The position numbers were made by a program, and so were the translations under genes. This document shows positions 42,455-51,860 of a stretch of 64,000 nt of DNA, piece by piece (the stretch's first letter is position 1; the number at the start of each line of letters is the position of its first letter). Origin of the DNA: CAIQJJ01 sp964606085 (GTDB lineage Bacteria; Chloroflexota; Anaerolineae; Anaerolineales; UBA4823); contig CAZSFD010000005.1 of the NCBI GenBank assembly GCA_964606085.1, positions 1 to 64,000 on the forward strand, read 5' to 3'. The notes beneath the pieces were generated by a model. That model ran no database searches. It was given only the letters and a program-made list of their open reading frames with translations, and was not told the DNA's origin.

Positions 42455-43648
42455 TCACAGCCGCCTGAATAAAATGCCTGCGAACAACGCCATCGTTGCG
42501 CCGAACACGAAGGGCGCAGCCGGCCCGAAGCCCAACCAGCCCCACGCCCCCTGCCACAACAGCCCGGCGATCAGCGAAGCTGGCAGGGCCGTCAGGCCGA
42601 TGGCGGCATTGTAATAGCCGTAGGCCGTGCCGCGTTGTTCTTGCGGCACCAGGTCGGCGACAAGCGCCTTAGCGGCTCCTTCGGTCAGGGCATAGTAGAA
42701 GCCATAGCAGCCATACAACAGCCAGATTGTCAGGCCATTGGGGGCGGCGGCAAACCCCAGGTAGATCAGCCCATAAAATAACCAGCCGATCCAGATCAAT
42801 TTGCGCCGCCCCAACCGGTCTGAAAGCGCCCCGGCTGGCCCGGCGCAGAGGGTGTACACTGCATTGAAGGTCAGCGACATGCCCAGGATTTGCAGCACCG
42901 TCAACCCGCGTTCTTGCCCGCGCAGCAAAATGAACGCATCGGATGAATTTCCCAGCGTGAACACGATCATGGCCAGCAAAAACCACTTGAAGCGCCCATC
43001 GAATGACTTCCAACCCTGGGGTGTAGGGCTGGCGGCGGTTTTGGCGCTGCCTTGCGGCTTGATCTCGCGCACGCCCAGCGCCAACACGATCACAGCCAAC
43101 ATTGCCGGAATGATGCTTAGCAGCACGATGACCTGAAAAGTGGCCCGCGTCAGCTCGCCCCCGCCGGCCTGGCTCAGCCAGATGACCAGCGCGGCGATCA
43201 GCAGCCCGGTGAACGCCCCTGCCGTATCTCCGGCGCGGTGCAGCCCGAAGGCCAGCCCGCGCTGTTCGGGCGTGATGCTGTCTGCCAGCAGGGCGTCGCG
43301 CGGGGCGGTGCGGATACCCTTGCCCACCCGGTCGGCAAATCGCACGCCCAGCACCCAGCCCCAGGTGTTGGCGAAATATAAAAACGGCTTGGCCAGCGTA
43401 GACAGCCCATAGCCGAGAACGGTCAGCCATTTGCGCTGCCCCAGGCGGTCGGAAAGCTGCCCAGAGATGATCTTTACCAGGCTGGCGGTCGTCTCAGCCA
43501 CGCCCTCGATCAGCCCGACCACGCTGGTGCGCTGTCCCAGCACGTTGACGAGAAACAAGGGCATCAGGTTGGTGAGCATTTCCGATGAGACATCGGTCAG
43601 ATAGGATGCCAGGGTGAGCAGCCAGATGTTGCGGGGGATTTTTTTCAT
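42455..43648 (-). CDS. MFS transporter
   Basis: 397 residues with 12 predicted helices. Typical MFS loop motif DRLGQRKWLT after helix 2 and a second DRLGRRKLIW after helix 8, plus RFADRVGKGIRTAPRDALLAD. This last motif is common in a group of putative efflux or sugar-transport MFS proteins. Last gene of the minus-strand operon 48639-42455, 11 nt after the dehydrogenase gene. Substrate unknown. Confidence 0.85.
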   Translation of the reverse strand: MKKIPRNIWLLTLASYLTDVSSEMLTNLMPLFLVNVLGQRTSVVGLIEGVAETTASLVKIISGQLSDRLGQRKWLTVLGYGLSTLAKPFLYFANTWGWVLGVRFADRVGKGIRTAPRDALLADSITPEQRGLAFGLHRAGDTAGAFTGLLIAALVIWLSQAGGGELTRATFQVIVLLSIIPAMLAVIVLALGVREIKPQGSAKTAASPTPQGWKSFDGRFKWFLLAMIVFTLGNSSDAFILLRGQERGLTVLQILGMSLTFNAVYTLCAGPAGALSDRLGRRKLIWIGWLFYGLIYLGFAAAPNGLTIWLLYGCYGFYYALTEGAAKALVADLVPQEQRGTAYGYYNAAIGLTALPASLIAGLLWQGAWGWLGFGPAAPFVFGATMALFAGILFRRL

Positions 43649-43659
43649 GGGGGGGCAGG

Positions 43660-44970
43660 TTATGGGGTCAGGAAGCTTTCAATGGGTGGGCATTGGGCGC
43701 GCTGCTGAAGCCCTTTCCAGCGTCGCAGGGCCTCGGCTGCCGGTGCAATGTGGGCCAGCACCGCCTGGCATTCGGAGCGGTCGGGTTGCGCCGCTTGCCA
43801 GATCGGCAGGAGCAGGTTTTCTGGCGCTATTGCCGCTTCCAAGATTCCCGGATTGAGCCGGGCCAGCGCCGCTGCCGCGCCGAAGGCGTAGCGGGCGGGG
43901 CGAATCCCTTGCTGCAAGGCCAGGCGTATCGTGCCAATCAGGCGGTCATCCCAGCCCAGCTTACGCTCTGGGTCGCGCCCCACCCGTTCGACATCATCCA
44001 GCAAAAAAGGGTTGACCATGCGTTCGAGCAGGTCATCGGCATAGGCGGCGTAGCCGGCGGGGGTGAAAAGCGCATCCACGCCAGCGTGTTTGCCCACCAG
44101 CGCCGCGCCCGATTCCTCGATGAACGCCCGGCGCAGAAATGTGATCATGCCGGGCATTTCCTTCAGATCGGCGATGAATTTGGCCGCGCATAGGCCGCCC
44201 ACATAGGCGGCTAAGGCGTGTGTGGCGTTGTGTCCGTAGAGTTTGGCTTCCTCGAAGGGCAGTAGATCGGGTTTCTCGGTGAACAGGGTGATGCCGCGCG
44301 TAAATGGCGGGTCGAAATCAATGGCCGAGATCAAGATACGGTTGAATGCTTCTACCCGAAAGGCACGCGGCAGCCCGGGTGCGATGGCGGCCAGGCGTTG
44401 TTCGGCAATCTGCTCAGGTTCGGTCACGATAGCGCTCATCTTGCCGATCACCGTGTTCAAGAAGCGCACCTGGCTCAGCACAGCCGCCTGTTCCCCAACA
44501 GGGATTTCTGCCATCACTGCCGCTTGCAGGGCTTCGGCGGCGTGATTGTGGTTTTCGGCAGCGTAGATCACTGCCCGCGGCCCGCCCCGCCTGGCCTTCA
44601 ACTGCAAACCGGCGGCCAGCAGGCGATGGATACTGCCAGGCTGATCGGATGTGTAGAATTTGATGCTCGGAACCGCCGTGGCAATCTCCTGCGCTGCGGC
44701 AAGCGCTTCGACCAACCTTTGCCGGTCGGCTGCGTTGGCCGGGTCGGCCATTTCCACCGGGCCGATTTCGGCCTGCTCGATGCGATCGGCTTGCGCGGTG
44801 TTCAGCCAATAGCGCCCCTGGTTGGCGCGCAGCGCCGCCACCACATCAGGGACGACTTCTGCCACGACAAAGCGCGCGAAATTACCGCTTTTGAAGGCCT
44901 CGTGCAGGAACAGCCCTGCCTGAATAGCCCCAAAACCAAACCCGACGAATGTACGTGAAGATGTGTTCAT
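43660..44970 (-). CDS. Mannitol/altronate dehydrogenase-like polyol dehydrogenase
   Basis: 436 residues. N-terminal Rossmann fold FGFGAIQAGLFLHEAF; C-terminal long-chain polyol dehydrogenase helices with the signature EEAKLYGHNATHALAAYVGGL, where the Lys and the Asn/His provide the catalytic residues in MtlD and mannonate/altronate oxidoreductases. It probably interconverts a sugar alcohol or sugar acid phosphate with its keto form using NAD(H). It follows the PIG-L gene by seven bases. Confidence 0.75.
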   Translation of the reverse strand: MNTSSRTFVGFGFGAIQAGLFLHEAFKSGNFARFVVAEVVPDVVAALRANQGRYWLNTAQADRIEQAEIGPVEMADPANAADRQRLVEALAAAQEIATAVPSIKFYTSDQPGSIHRLLAAGLQLKARRGGPRAVIYAAENHNHAAEALQAAVMAEIPVGEQAAVLSQVRFLNTVIGKMSAIVTEPEQIAEQRLAAIAPGLPRAFRVEAFNRILISAIDFDPPFTRGITLFTEKPDLLPFEEAKLYGHNATHALAAYVGGLCAAKFIADLKEMPGMITFLRRAFIEESGAALVGKHAGVDALFTPAGYAAYADDLLERMVNPFLLDDVERVGRDPERKLGWDDRLIGTIRLALQQGIRPARYAFGAAAALARLNPGILEAAIAPENLLLPIWQAAQPDRSECQAVLAHIAPAAEALRRWKGLQQRAQCPPIESFLTP

Positions 44971-44977
44971 TGGCTGG

Positions 44978-45847
44978 TCATGCCTGACTTGTCACCCGGC
45001 GCAGACGTTCGGCCACATCTTGCCCAAAGCGCTGGATAAATTCCTGCACGAAGGCGGCCACGTCCAAAGCGGGGTCGAGCGCCAGCGGCGTCAAATCCAT
45101 GGCAAACGACAGGCCCAGGCTTGTATCCACGCCGTGCGAGGCAAAGTAGGTAGCATTGGCGCGGCGGCGGCCCAGCGAAGCCAGGTCGTAGCGTTTGCCG
45201 CCGGCAATCTGCGAGTCGAACACGCCCAGGAGCGCCGCTTGCAGGTTCTCATGCTGGCTCAAATCCAGACCCACCTTGTCGTCGTCCAGCATCCAATCCA
45301 GGTCGCGCCACACCTCGCAGCCATAGAGCTTTTGCGGGCGTTGGTTGGCCGGCAGCGAGCGGATGGCGGCGATCACCTTCAACGCCACGCCGACGTGCGT
45401 ATCGTGCTTGTCGGCCAGGTTATGGGTGTAGACGAACTGGGGGCGGGTCGCGTGCAAGATGGCAGCGATGTCATCTACCGGTTGGAGATTTTTGCCATCT
45501 TTGACGGCCTTGCTGGGGTAATCGAGCATGATCTGCGCGGCGTACTCGCCGACAATAGCCGCTTTGCGTTGTTCTTTGAAGCGCACCAGGCGCATTTGCT
45601 CGTCGCTGTAATTCTTGTAGAGGGCGTCGCGCGGCGAACCGCGCCCATCGGTCACGACAACCCCCGTAAACCACTGAGCCGTCTGCTGGAAACAATCCAG
45701 GATCGGCGCGGCGGCCATGATTTCGATGTCGTCCTGGTGGGCGGCCAGGCACAGGTGCGTTGTCCGTTGCAGCCCGGCGTCAACCGGCAGCCCATCGGGG
45801 ATAAATACTTCGGCGGTAGAAAGGTGAAATTGCATTTCGATCTCCAT
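44978..45847 (-). CDS. PIG-L family deacetylase
   Basis: 289 residues with the zinc motif AAHQDDIEIM (an AHPDDxE variant, His37, Asp40) and the second site HNLADKHDTHVGV. These enzymes remove acetyl groups from N-acetylglucosamine conjugates. No signal peptide, so cytosolic. Between a ROK-like protein and a polyol dehydrogenase it suggests catabolism of an amino-sugar derivative. ATG 45835 (residue 5) is an alternative start. Confidence 0.88.
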   Translation of the reverse strand: MEIEMQFHLSTAEVFIPDGLPVDAGLQRTTHLCLAAHQDDIEIMAAAPILDCFQQTAQWFTGVVVTDGRGSPRDALYKNYSDEQMRLVRFKEQRKAAIVGEYAAQIMLDYPSKAVKDGKNLQPVDDIAAILHATRPQFVYTHNLADKHDTHVGVALKVIAAIRSLPANQRPQKLYGCEVWRDLDWMLDDDKVGLDLSQHENLQAALLGVFDSQIAGGKRYDLASLGRRRANATYFASHGVDTSLGLSFAMDLTPLALDPALDVAAFVQEFIQRFGQDVAERLRRVTSQA

Positions 45848-45854
45848 GGAAACC

Positions 45855-45942
45855 GCCCGGCGATTGATCGCCGGGCCAGTGAGCAGCGCCAGATTAACCT
45901 GGCTTTGTAACCTGGGTCTGCCCGATAGCCCCGTTTACGGGG
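45855..45942. repeat. Two hairpins between ROK-like and PIG-L genes
   Basis: GCCCGGCGAT-TG-ATCGCCGGGC (45855-45876) and CCCCGT-TT-ACGGGG (45929-45942) are perfect inverted repeats in a 102-base spacer of an otherwise compact minus-strand operon. They are probably REP-like and may affect mRNA stability. Confidence 0.65.
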
Positions 45943-45949
45943 GATTGCT

Positions 45950-47362
45950 TTATCGCCCGACATTCATGCCCGGGCGGGCTTCTGGCAAACTGGCCGCGGC
46001 GATGGACTGTCCCACGCGGCGGCTCTTCTCGTCGGGCAGTTGCACGTGGATGCGGGCGGCCAGTTCAGGAAATTCGGCTTGAAGCACCTGATTGGCGAGT
46101 TCGAGGATGATCTCGCCGCCGCGGCCCGACGTGCAGCGCCCTAAAATCAGCACATGCTTGATCTCGTAGAAACGGGCATAGTGGGCCAGGGCGTATCCCA
46201 GGTAGATGCCCATGCTCTGCCAGATTTGCGCCGCGCCTTCATGCCCGGCCTCCAGCTTTTGCTGCACGAACTTGAGCTTCTCGGCATCCGTCACGCCCGC
46301 TGGGATTTCGATGCCGGCCCGGGGGGCCAGCCGGAACACGCACTGCTGCGAAAAATAGAGCGCCCCGCAGCCGCGGTCGCCCGACCATTCATCCAGCGGC
46401 GCATTCGGGTTGTAATCCACCGGGGCGAAGGCCAGTTCGCTCAACCAGTTGCGGATGTGGCCGTGCATATCCACATACCCGGCCGCCTCGCTCGACCCGA
46501 GGGCGATGCCCAAAATGCCGTTATCTTCCAGCGACATCGCCCCCGCCAGCGCGGTCACATCGCCATCATTGATCACTTCGAGCGGCACGCCCAATTCGTC
46601 GCGCAGGCGCAAAAAGAGGCTTTTGATCTCGCCGAAACGCTCCGCCGGGATGCCGCGAAAGAGCGAGGCCACCATCGGGCGGTTGTCAATGTAGATGCCT
46701 GCCGAACTGCCGCCAATGGCATCTACGCGTGGCATTTTGGAGGCTGCGGTTTGCAGGGCGGCTTTGATTTCGCGGTAGTGATAGGCCGGGTCGCTGTTTT
46801 TGCGCGGCTCCCACACCACTTCTTCGCTGTACACCGGCACGCCATCTACCACCGCGCTCACCTTCCGGTCAGAAGCGCCCAGGTCGAAGCCGATGCGGCA
46901 GCCATCCAGGTGGCGGCCCAGGTTCTTGCCGCTCTCGTTGGCGGGCGGCACATCTTCAGCGGCGCAGGTGACGACGGTGAACGCTTGCTCGTAGACCGTC
47001 TGGCCCATGAAGCCGTGATCGAAGGCCCTTTCGCCGCCCGGCGCGTAGACCTGGCGAATGTATTCGCCGATGGCCGCCGGGCCGCCGACCGTCACCTTCC
47101 AGCCGCCGCGCTGCCAGAGCAAAAATTTCACCAGGCGTTCGACCATTGCGAAGTTTTCCTCGTAACGCGGGTGGCCCTCAGGAAAGACGCGTGTTTGGTA
47201 GCGCGAGGTCTCGCCGCCGTTGCGTTCCAGGCCGATTGCCAGCGGCACGCCATCTTGGGCGGTGGCCTGGTCGAAGGCCTGGTGCACGAGGCCTGCCGGA
47301 ATAAAATCGGCATCGAGTGGGGGAATGAATTGGGGGTGAATGAGATGGGAGTAGTTTTTCAT
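45950..47362 (-). CDS. ROK/ASKHA-type sugar kinase-like protein
   Basis: 470 residues from ATG 47362 (a TTG 27 bases earlier is possible). About 145 extra residues precede the ASKHA core CRIGFDLGASDRKVSAVVDG; VINDGDVTALAGAM and GILGIALGSSEAAGYVD follow as in ROK proteins. The canonical ROK zinc motif CxCGxxGC is replaced by DRGCGALYFSQQC, so function may differ from standard glucokinase/N-acetylglucosamine kinase. Second gene of the minus-strand operon, beside a PIG-L deacetylase, so an amino-sugar kinase is plausible. Confidence 0.65.
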   Translation of the reverse strand: MKNYSHLIHPQFIPPLDADFIPAGLVHQAFDQATAQDGVPLAIGLERNGGETSRYQTRVFPEGHPRYEENFAMVERLVKFLLWQRGGWKVTVGGPAAIGEYIRQVYAPGGERAFDHGFMGQTVYEQAFTVVTCAAEDVPPANESGKNLGRHLDGCRIGFDLGASDRKVSAVVDGVPVYSEEVVWEPRKNSDPAYHYREIKAALQTAASKMPRVDAIGGSSAGIYIDNRPMVASLFRGIPAERFGEIKSLFLRLRDELGVPLEVINDGDVTALAGAMSLEDNGILGIALGSSEAAGYVDMHGHIRNWLSELAFAPVDYNPNAPLDEWSGDRGCGALYFSQQCVFRLAPRAGIEIPAGVTDAEKLKFVQQKLEAGHEGAAQIWQSMGIYLGYALAHYARFYEIKHVLILGRCTSGRGGEIILELANQVLQAEFPELAARIHVQLPDEKSRRVGQSIAAASLPEARPGMNVGR

Positions 47363-47385
47363 GGGGTTATGATAGGTGAAAGAGC

Positions 47386-48639
47386 TCAAAGCGAGATTTT
47401 ACGCGGCTCGCGCAATTTGAGGATGAACGCGGCCACCGTAACCAGCCCGAACAGGGTCGAAACCAGAAAGGTCAGCGAATAACCCGACCAATCGGCCAGC
47501 CAGCCGCCGATGACCGGGGCCAGGATGGTGGCAGGGGCGATGAGGGTGTTCGACAGCCCGATATAGGCCTGGCGTTCGGCGGGGCGGCCAAATTCGAGCG
47601 TCATCGCCATGGCGGTTGTCCAGATCGCCACGTTGGCCACGCTGGCCAGGATCATCACCAGGTAAAACCAGCCCACCGCAGGCGAAAGCCAGGCCGTGGC
47701 GGCGCTGAGCAAAGCCGCCACGAAGCCGGCTCCCAGCACACGGTAGTGGCCCCAGCGGTCGCCTGCTCCGCCCATCAGCGGGTTGGCGAGGATGCCCGTG
47801 ATCATGCCGGTGCTGGTCAGCACCCCGGCGATGGTTTTGCTGACCTGGTAATTGAGCACGGCGTATAAGATATAAAACGCCGCGCCCATCATGGCAAATT
47901 GCGCCAGCATCCGCACCGCCAGAAACCAGCGGAAGTTGGCGTCGCGGCGCAAAATCTCCCGCATACTGATTTGCACAATCCCTTGCGGCGCGGGCGTTTC
48001 TTCTTCTGGCGGAAATTCATCCGGTTCACGGGTCAACGCCACCATGATGTAAGAAATGACCAGCGCAGCAAAGGCGGTGGTGAAGCACAGGGTAAAGCCG
48101 AGGCGCGGGCCATAGGTATCCAGCCAATAGCCCGAAATGACGGCACTGACGGCGGCCAGGATATTGAACGCCGCGGCTTGCACGCCAAAAAACGTGCCGC
48201 GCAGCCTGGGCGGCAGCACCTTGACCAACATGCTTTGCCAGGCCACCATGCCAAACCCGCCGCCCAAGCCCTGCCAGACCAACAAAGCCAGCACCAGGGC
48301 TGCGGCCGGGTTGGCATCTATCTGATTCATCATCCACGCCAGCAGGCCGAGAAACAGAAATGGCAGGCGTTCATTGATCGAAATCAGCAGCACCCAGGGT
48401 TTGAAGCGTTTCTGCCGCGCCATGAAGCCCACGGTAAACATGGAGGGCAGTTGCAGCCCGGCAACGTGGATGGCCGGGATCAGGCCGATCAGCGCGGCTG
48501 AGGATGTGAACTGGTTGAGGAAAAGGGGGATGATCGCGCCGAACGAGGCGAAGCCGATGGCCAGGCCAAAAAAAGCACCGTCAAGCACGTTGACAGTGAA
48601 ATTAAACCGCAGGTTGGGGTAATGGGGTAGGTTGCGCAT
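47386..48639 (-). CDS. MFS transporter
   Basis: 417 residues with 12 helices (NVLDGAFFGLAIGFASFGAIIPLFL first) and a central cytoplasmic loop rich in Glu/Pro (REPDEFPPEEETPAPQG). First gene of a five-gene minus-strand operon and so the likely importer of its sugar-derived substrate. Not close to the other MFS protein of the same operon by sequence. Confidence 0.85.
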   Translation of the reverse strand: MRNLPHYPNLRFNFTVNVLDGAFFGLAIGFASFGAIIPLFLNQFTSSAALIGLIPAIHVAGLQLPSMFTVGFMARQKRFKPWVLLISINERLPFLFLGLLAWMMNQIDANPAAALVLALLVWQGLGGGFGMVAWQSMLVKVLPPRLRGTFFGVQAAAFNILAAVSAVISGYWLDTYGPRLGFTLCFTTAFAALVISYIMVALTREPDEFPPEEETPAPQGIVQISMREILRRDANFRWFLAVRMLAQFAMMGAAFYILYAVLNYQVSKTIAGVLTSTGMITGILANPLMGGAGDRWGHYRVLGAGFVAALLSAATAWLSPAVGWFYLVMILASVANVAIWTTAMAMTLEFGRPAERQAYIGLSNTLIAPATILAPVIGGWLADWSGYSLTFLVSTLFGLVTVAAFILKLREPRKISL

Positions 48640-48715
48640 GGCGGCAAGTGTAGCACAATTCTGTTACAATGCTGCCCGTTTTGTTTAAGCTGGCGATGGA
48701 GGTTTTGTAGACAAC

Positions 48716-49090
48716 ATGAAAACGTTTTTACTGATTTCGCTGGGCGCGATGGTGGGCGCCAATTGTCGTTATTGGTTGGGGGCCTGGGCCGTGCAGCAAT
48801 GGGGTGTGCGGTTTCCCCTGGGCACCCTGCTGATCAACTTGAGTGGGAGCTTTGTATTGGGCTTCTTGATGGCGGTCTTTTTGGATCGGATGATCGCCGA
48901 GCCGCGCTGGCGGGTTTTGTTGGTGGTGGGATTCTTAGGTTCGTACACCACATTTTCATCATACGCCTATGAAAGCGTTGCGCTCATGCTGAATGGACAG
49001 TGGTGGCCGGGCCTGTTGAATTTGTTTGGCAGCAGTTTTTTGGGTGGGCTGGCCGTGTTATTGGGAATGGGGCTGGGCAAGTTGTTCTGA
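48716..49090 (+). CDS. crcB: Fluoride channel CrcB/Fluc
   Basis: 124 residues, four helices. Conserved GAMVGANCRYWLG, GTLLINLSGSFVLGFL and GFLGSYTTFSSYAYE, the last matching the central sodium/fluoride-pathway motif GxxGGxTTFST. It forms dual-topology dimers that export fluoride. A single gene is present. An extended TGTTACAAT -10-like box lies at 48662-48670. GGAGG sits 13 bases before the ATG, longer than usual. Convergent with the LCP gene three bases away. Confidence 0.93.
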   Translation: MKTFLLISLGAMVGANCRYWLGAWAVQQWGVRFPLGTLLINLSGSFVLGFLMAVFLDRMIAEPRWRVLLVVGFLGSYTTFSSYAYESVALMLNGQWWPGLLNLFGSSFLGGLAVLLGMGLGKLF

Positions 49091-49093
49091 AAG

Positions 49094-50008
49094 CTACTGC
49101 CCGAAGACTTCTTGCAAAACCGGGTTGATCAATTCCCAACGCGGCAGCAGCACCGATGCGCCGCCGGCGGTGGTGAAGGGGGTGATCATCTCGCGGGTGA
49201 TCGAGCGCCCGTCTATGCCCTCCGGCCCAACGCGCAGCAGCGCCAGGCCCAGGCGCGGCCAGGCCCAACCGGGGATGTCGCTGTCTAAGGCCTGACCCAA
49301 TGCGGCGAAGAAAGCGGGCAGATATGGCCAGGCGGCGGGGTTGAGCAGGCGGCTGATAAAGGCTTTCAAGAAGATGATCGCCCGTTCGTTGCGGAAGAGA
49401 TCGTCGGAGCCGGCGCGGTCGCGCACGAAGGCGAGCGCTTGTGTGCCATCCAGGTGATGCGTGCCGGCCTGGTAGCCCGACATGGCGCGCGGCAGGGTAA
49501 TATCCAGGCCATCCACGGCATCTACCAGCCCGCTTAGCCCATCGAAGCGAATGCGCACGTAAAAATGCACGTCCACGCCAAAGTTCTGGCGCACGGTTTC
49601 CATCGCCGCGGCCGGGCCGCTGCCGGCCTGCTCGGCCTCGGCGAAGAAGTGGGCGGTGTTGATGCGGTTCTCGCCAACCTGGGGGATGTTGACCCACAGG
49701 TCACGCGGAATGGTCAACATGCCCACGTAAGGGCGCAACGGCTGGAAGGTGGTCAGGATCATCGTGTCGGTGCGGCCCAGGACGCCTTCGCCGGGGCGGG
49801 CATCTACACCGAGCAGCAGCACATTCGTCCGGCCTGGCAGGAGCGCTGGCAGCCCGACCAGCAGGCACAGCACGATCAGCGCAATGACCCCGGCGGCCAG
49901 GCAGCCCGGTGGGATGCGGCGCTCTCGGGTGGGTTGAAGATTGTATGCGCGCCGGGGGTGATGCGGTTCTAATTCGATGCGTTGGAAGTTGGAGAGATCG
50001 GATGACAT
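49094..50008 (-). CDS. LytR-CpsA-Psr (LCP) family protein
   Basis: 304 residues. A short cytoplasmic N-terminus is followed by one membrane helix (GCLAAGVIALIVLCLLVGLPALL) and an extracellular LCP domain: VLLLGVDARPGEGVLGRTDTMIL, SIPRDLWV-type TIPRDLWVNIP, ENRINTAHFF, and VRDRAGSDDLFRNERAIIFLKAF with the Arg residues that bind pyrophosphate. LCP enzymes ligate polyprenyl-linked glycopolymers to the cell wall or glycosylate proteins. The start at 50008 is one base after the stop of the protease gene (TGACATG), so it is coupled. Confidence 0.9.
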   Translation of the reverse strand: MSSDLSNFQRIELEPHHPRRAYNLQPTRERRIPPGCLAAGVIALIVLCLLVGLPALLPGRTNVLLLGVDARPGEGVLGRTDTMILTTFQPLRPYVGMLTIPRDLWVNIPQVGENRINTAHFFAEAEQAGSGPAAAMETVRQNFGVDVHFYVRIRFDGLSGLVDAVDGLDITLPRAMSGYQAGTHHLDGTQALAFVRDRAGSDDLFRNERAIIFLKAFISRLLNPAAWPYLPAFFAALGQALDSDIPGWAWPRLGLALLRVGPEGIDGRSITREMITPFTTAGGASVLLPRWELINPVLQEVFGQ

Positions 50009-50009
50009 G

Positions 50010-51173
50010 TCAGGGAAATAAGCTGTGAATGGCGGCCTGGATTGCCGCATCGGGGGTTTGGCCGCTGGCGGCGGGGATGTCGGGCGTGAGGCCCTGGCCA
50101 GGGCGAGGCGCATCCAGGCCGGGGATGCGCCATTCGGCGCTGGTCACGTGCAGGCTCGATTGGTCGGATAGCTCGTAGACGAGTTGGATGGTGTTTTTGC
50201 CGTAGCTGGCCTCGCCGATCAGTTGGGCGCGGCGGCGCGCTTGCAGCGCACCGGCCACGATCTCGGCGGCGCTGGCGGTGCCGCCATTGATCAGCACCAC
50301 CAGGGGGATGTCGGCCAGTTCACCAGCCTGGTTGACTTTGTAGGTTTCTACACCTTGCCCGCGGTATTGCTCTTCAATCACGACGCCATCTGTGAGGAAT
50401 AATTTGGCGATGTCAATGCCCACATCCAACAGGCCGCCGCCGTTGTTGCGCAAATCGAGGGCCAGGGCGGTCGCTCCGCGCGATTGCAGGTGGCGTGCGG
50501 CATCGAGGATTTCGCGCACGGTGGTGGAGGCCATCACGTTGACCTCGATCACGCCCAGCCGGGGTTCGTCGGCGTCGAGGTGGTAGGTGGTGGATGGCAG
50601 AGCGACTTCTTCCCGCGAAATTGTATAAGCAATGGGGGCATAATCGGGGGGTCGCCCGATGGTAATGCGCACGTTCTGGCCGACCGGGCCGCGCACGGCC
50701 GCCGTGAGCGTGTCGAGCGGCGTTTGCGGTGTGATCGGCAGATCGTCTACCGCCAGCAGGCGATCAGCGTCTTGAAGGCCGGCCTTTTTCGCCGGGCCAT
50801 CAGGAAAGGGGTACAGCACGTAATGGCCTGCTGAGTCGTTGCCCAGGCGCACCCCAATGCCGCCGAACTTGCCCGAAATGGTGTTGTTTTCCAGTTCGGC
50901 CTGTGGGGGTTCGAGGAAACTGGTGTGCGGGTCGTTGGCGGCGCTGCCATAGGCCTGGATCAGCCCGCGGATTGCGCCGTATTCGAGCGCTGAATCGGCG
51001 GGCAGGGGGTAGTAGGCCTGGTCACGCAACAGTTGGTAGGCTTCGTCAAAAATGGGGAAAGCGGCATATTGGCGTATTTGCCACTCGCGCAGCGCATAGC
51101 CACTAAAGAAAGCGGCCAGAATGATGATGGAAAGGGCAAAGGTGAGCAGGAAGGAGCGTTTGAAGGCGGACAT
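50010..51173 (-). CDS. S41 C-terminal processing protease with PDZ domain
   Basis: 387 residues from MSAFKRSFLL. One N-terminal membrane anchor (LTFALSIIILAAFFSGYAL), PDZ domain at about 95-175 (GKFGGIGVRLGND...GPAKKAGLQDADRLLAVDD), and the S41 core with LDLRNNGGGLLD, nucleophile Ser301 (NGGTASAAEIVAGAL) and Lys326 (EASYGKNTIQ). Extracytoplasmic protease trimming envelope proteins. Coupled to the LCP gene, suggesting envelope maturation. Confidence 0.92.
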   Translation of the reverse strand: MSAFKRSFLLTFALSIIILAAFFSGYALREWQIRQYAAFPIFDEAYQLLRDQAYYPLPADSALEYGAIRGLIQAYGSAANDPHTSFLEPPQAELENNTISGKFGGIGVRLGNDSAGHYVLYPFPDGPAKKAGLQDADRLLAVDDLPITPQTPLDTLTAAVRGPVGQNVRITIGRPPDYAPIAYTISREEVALPSTTYHLDADEPRLGVIEVNVMASTTVREILDAARHLQSRGATALALDLRNNGGGLLDVGIDIAKLFLTDGVVIEEQYRGQGVETYKVNQAGELADIPLVVLINGGTASAAEIVAGALQARRRAQLIGEASYGKNTIQLVYELSDQSSLHVTSAEWRIPGLDAPRPGQGLTPDIPAASGQTPDAAIQAAIHSLFP

Positions 51174-51228
51174 GGTGGGGATGGTTGAAGGTTGTTCAGG
51201 AGGGCAGGTTGGTGAGCCAGGTTTTGGT

Positions 51229-51720
51229 TTAGCGGGGAGATTGGAAGCGCAGGACATTCAGGTGGGTGTGTTCGGGCTGCTGTAACAGGATGGGGGTGTC
51301 GCGTTTGCGCCGCCAATAGGTTTTGAACAGCCACAGGATGATCGAATCTTTGCCAAAGGCGGCGGAGAGCGATTCGCGGTTGCCATTGCAGGCCAGTTCG
51401 CCGGTGATGATGCGGCTGATCGTGCGCTTCATCAGGCGGTAAAACACCAGTGGCAAGGCATAATCGAGCCAGATCAGTGTGTCGGCGCGCGGCCAGAGCA
51501 GGTCGCGCACGATGCGGTAGTTGCCGCTGATCGCCCAGGCCGGTTGCGCACTGGCCTGATCGGTCTTGGCGCGAAATTCTGCCAGCGGCACGGGCGTCCA
51601 GTTGGGGCCCCAGTGCAGGTCGTCCAGGTCAATGGCAGGGATGCGCAGGCGTTGGGCAAGCTGCCTGGCCAGGGTGGTTTTGCCGGAACCGGTGCAGCCG
51701 GTGACGATGATGCGTTGCAT
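51229..51720 (-). CDS. P-loop kinase of the DNA topology modulation (FlaR-like) family
   Basis: 163 residues with Walker A GCTGSGKT (8-15), an adenylate-kinase-like DLDDLHW, WAISGNYRIVRDL and DTLIWLDYALPLVFYRLMKR. This layout matches short kinase-like proteins annotated as topology modulation or adenylate kinase-related; the substrate is unknown. First gene of a group with the S41 and LCP genes, 55 bases from the former. Confidence 0.85.
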   Translation of the reverse strand: MQRIIVTGCTGSGKTTLARQLAQRLRIPAIDLDDLHWGPNWTPVPLAEFRAKTDQASAQPAWAISGNYRIVRDLLWPRADTLIWLDYALPLVFYRLMKRTISRIITGELACNGNRESLSAAFGKDSIILWLFKTYWRRKRDTPILLQQPEHTHLNVLRFQSPR

Positions 51721-51771
51721 AGAAAGATTTTACCAGCCTCTCCGCTTTCGGCGGAAAATATCCGCTACCCT

Positions 51772-51843
51772 TTGACAAATAATCTTCAACGTGATACCAT
51801 CTGGTCGTCAAAAATCAACAAACATTCAACAAAAATCTTCAAT
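51772..51843 (+). promoter_or_regulatory. Promoter and direct repeats of the DeoR-type operon
   Basis: TTGACA (51772-51777), 17-bp spacer and TACCAT (51795-51800). Direct repeats AATCTTCAAC (51781-51790, inside the spacer) and AATCTTCAAT (51834-51843), plus CATTCAAC between them, are plausible operator sites. DeoR-family proteins often bind direct repeats. Confidence 0.6.
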
Positions 51844-51860
51844 CTGCCATCTGCCCCCTC

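Noticed and set aside
48640..48715. Possible fluoride riboswitch before crcB (GGCGATGGAGG at 48692)
   Set aside because: The opening resembles the motif, but only about 25 bases remain before the ATG and the pairing GCC arm and pseudoknot partner are missing.
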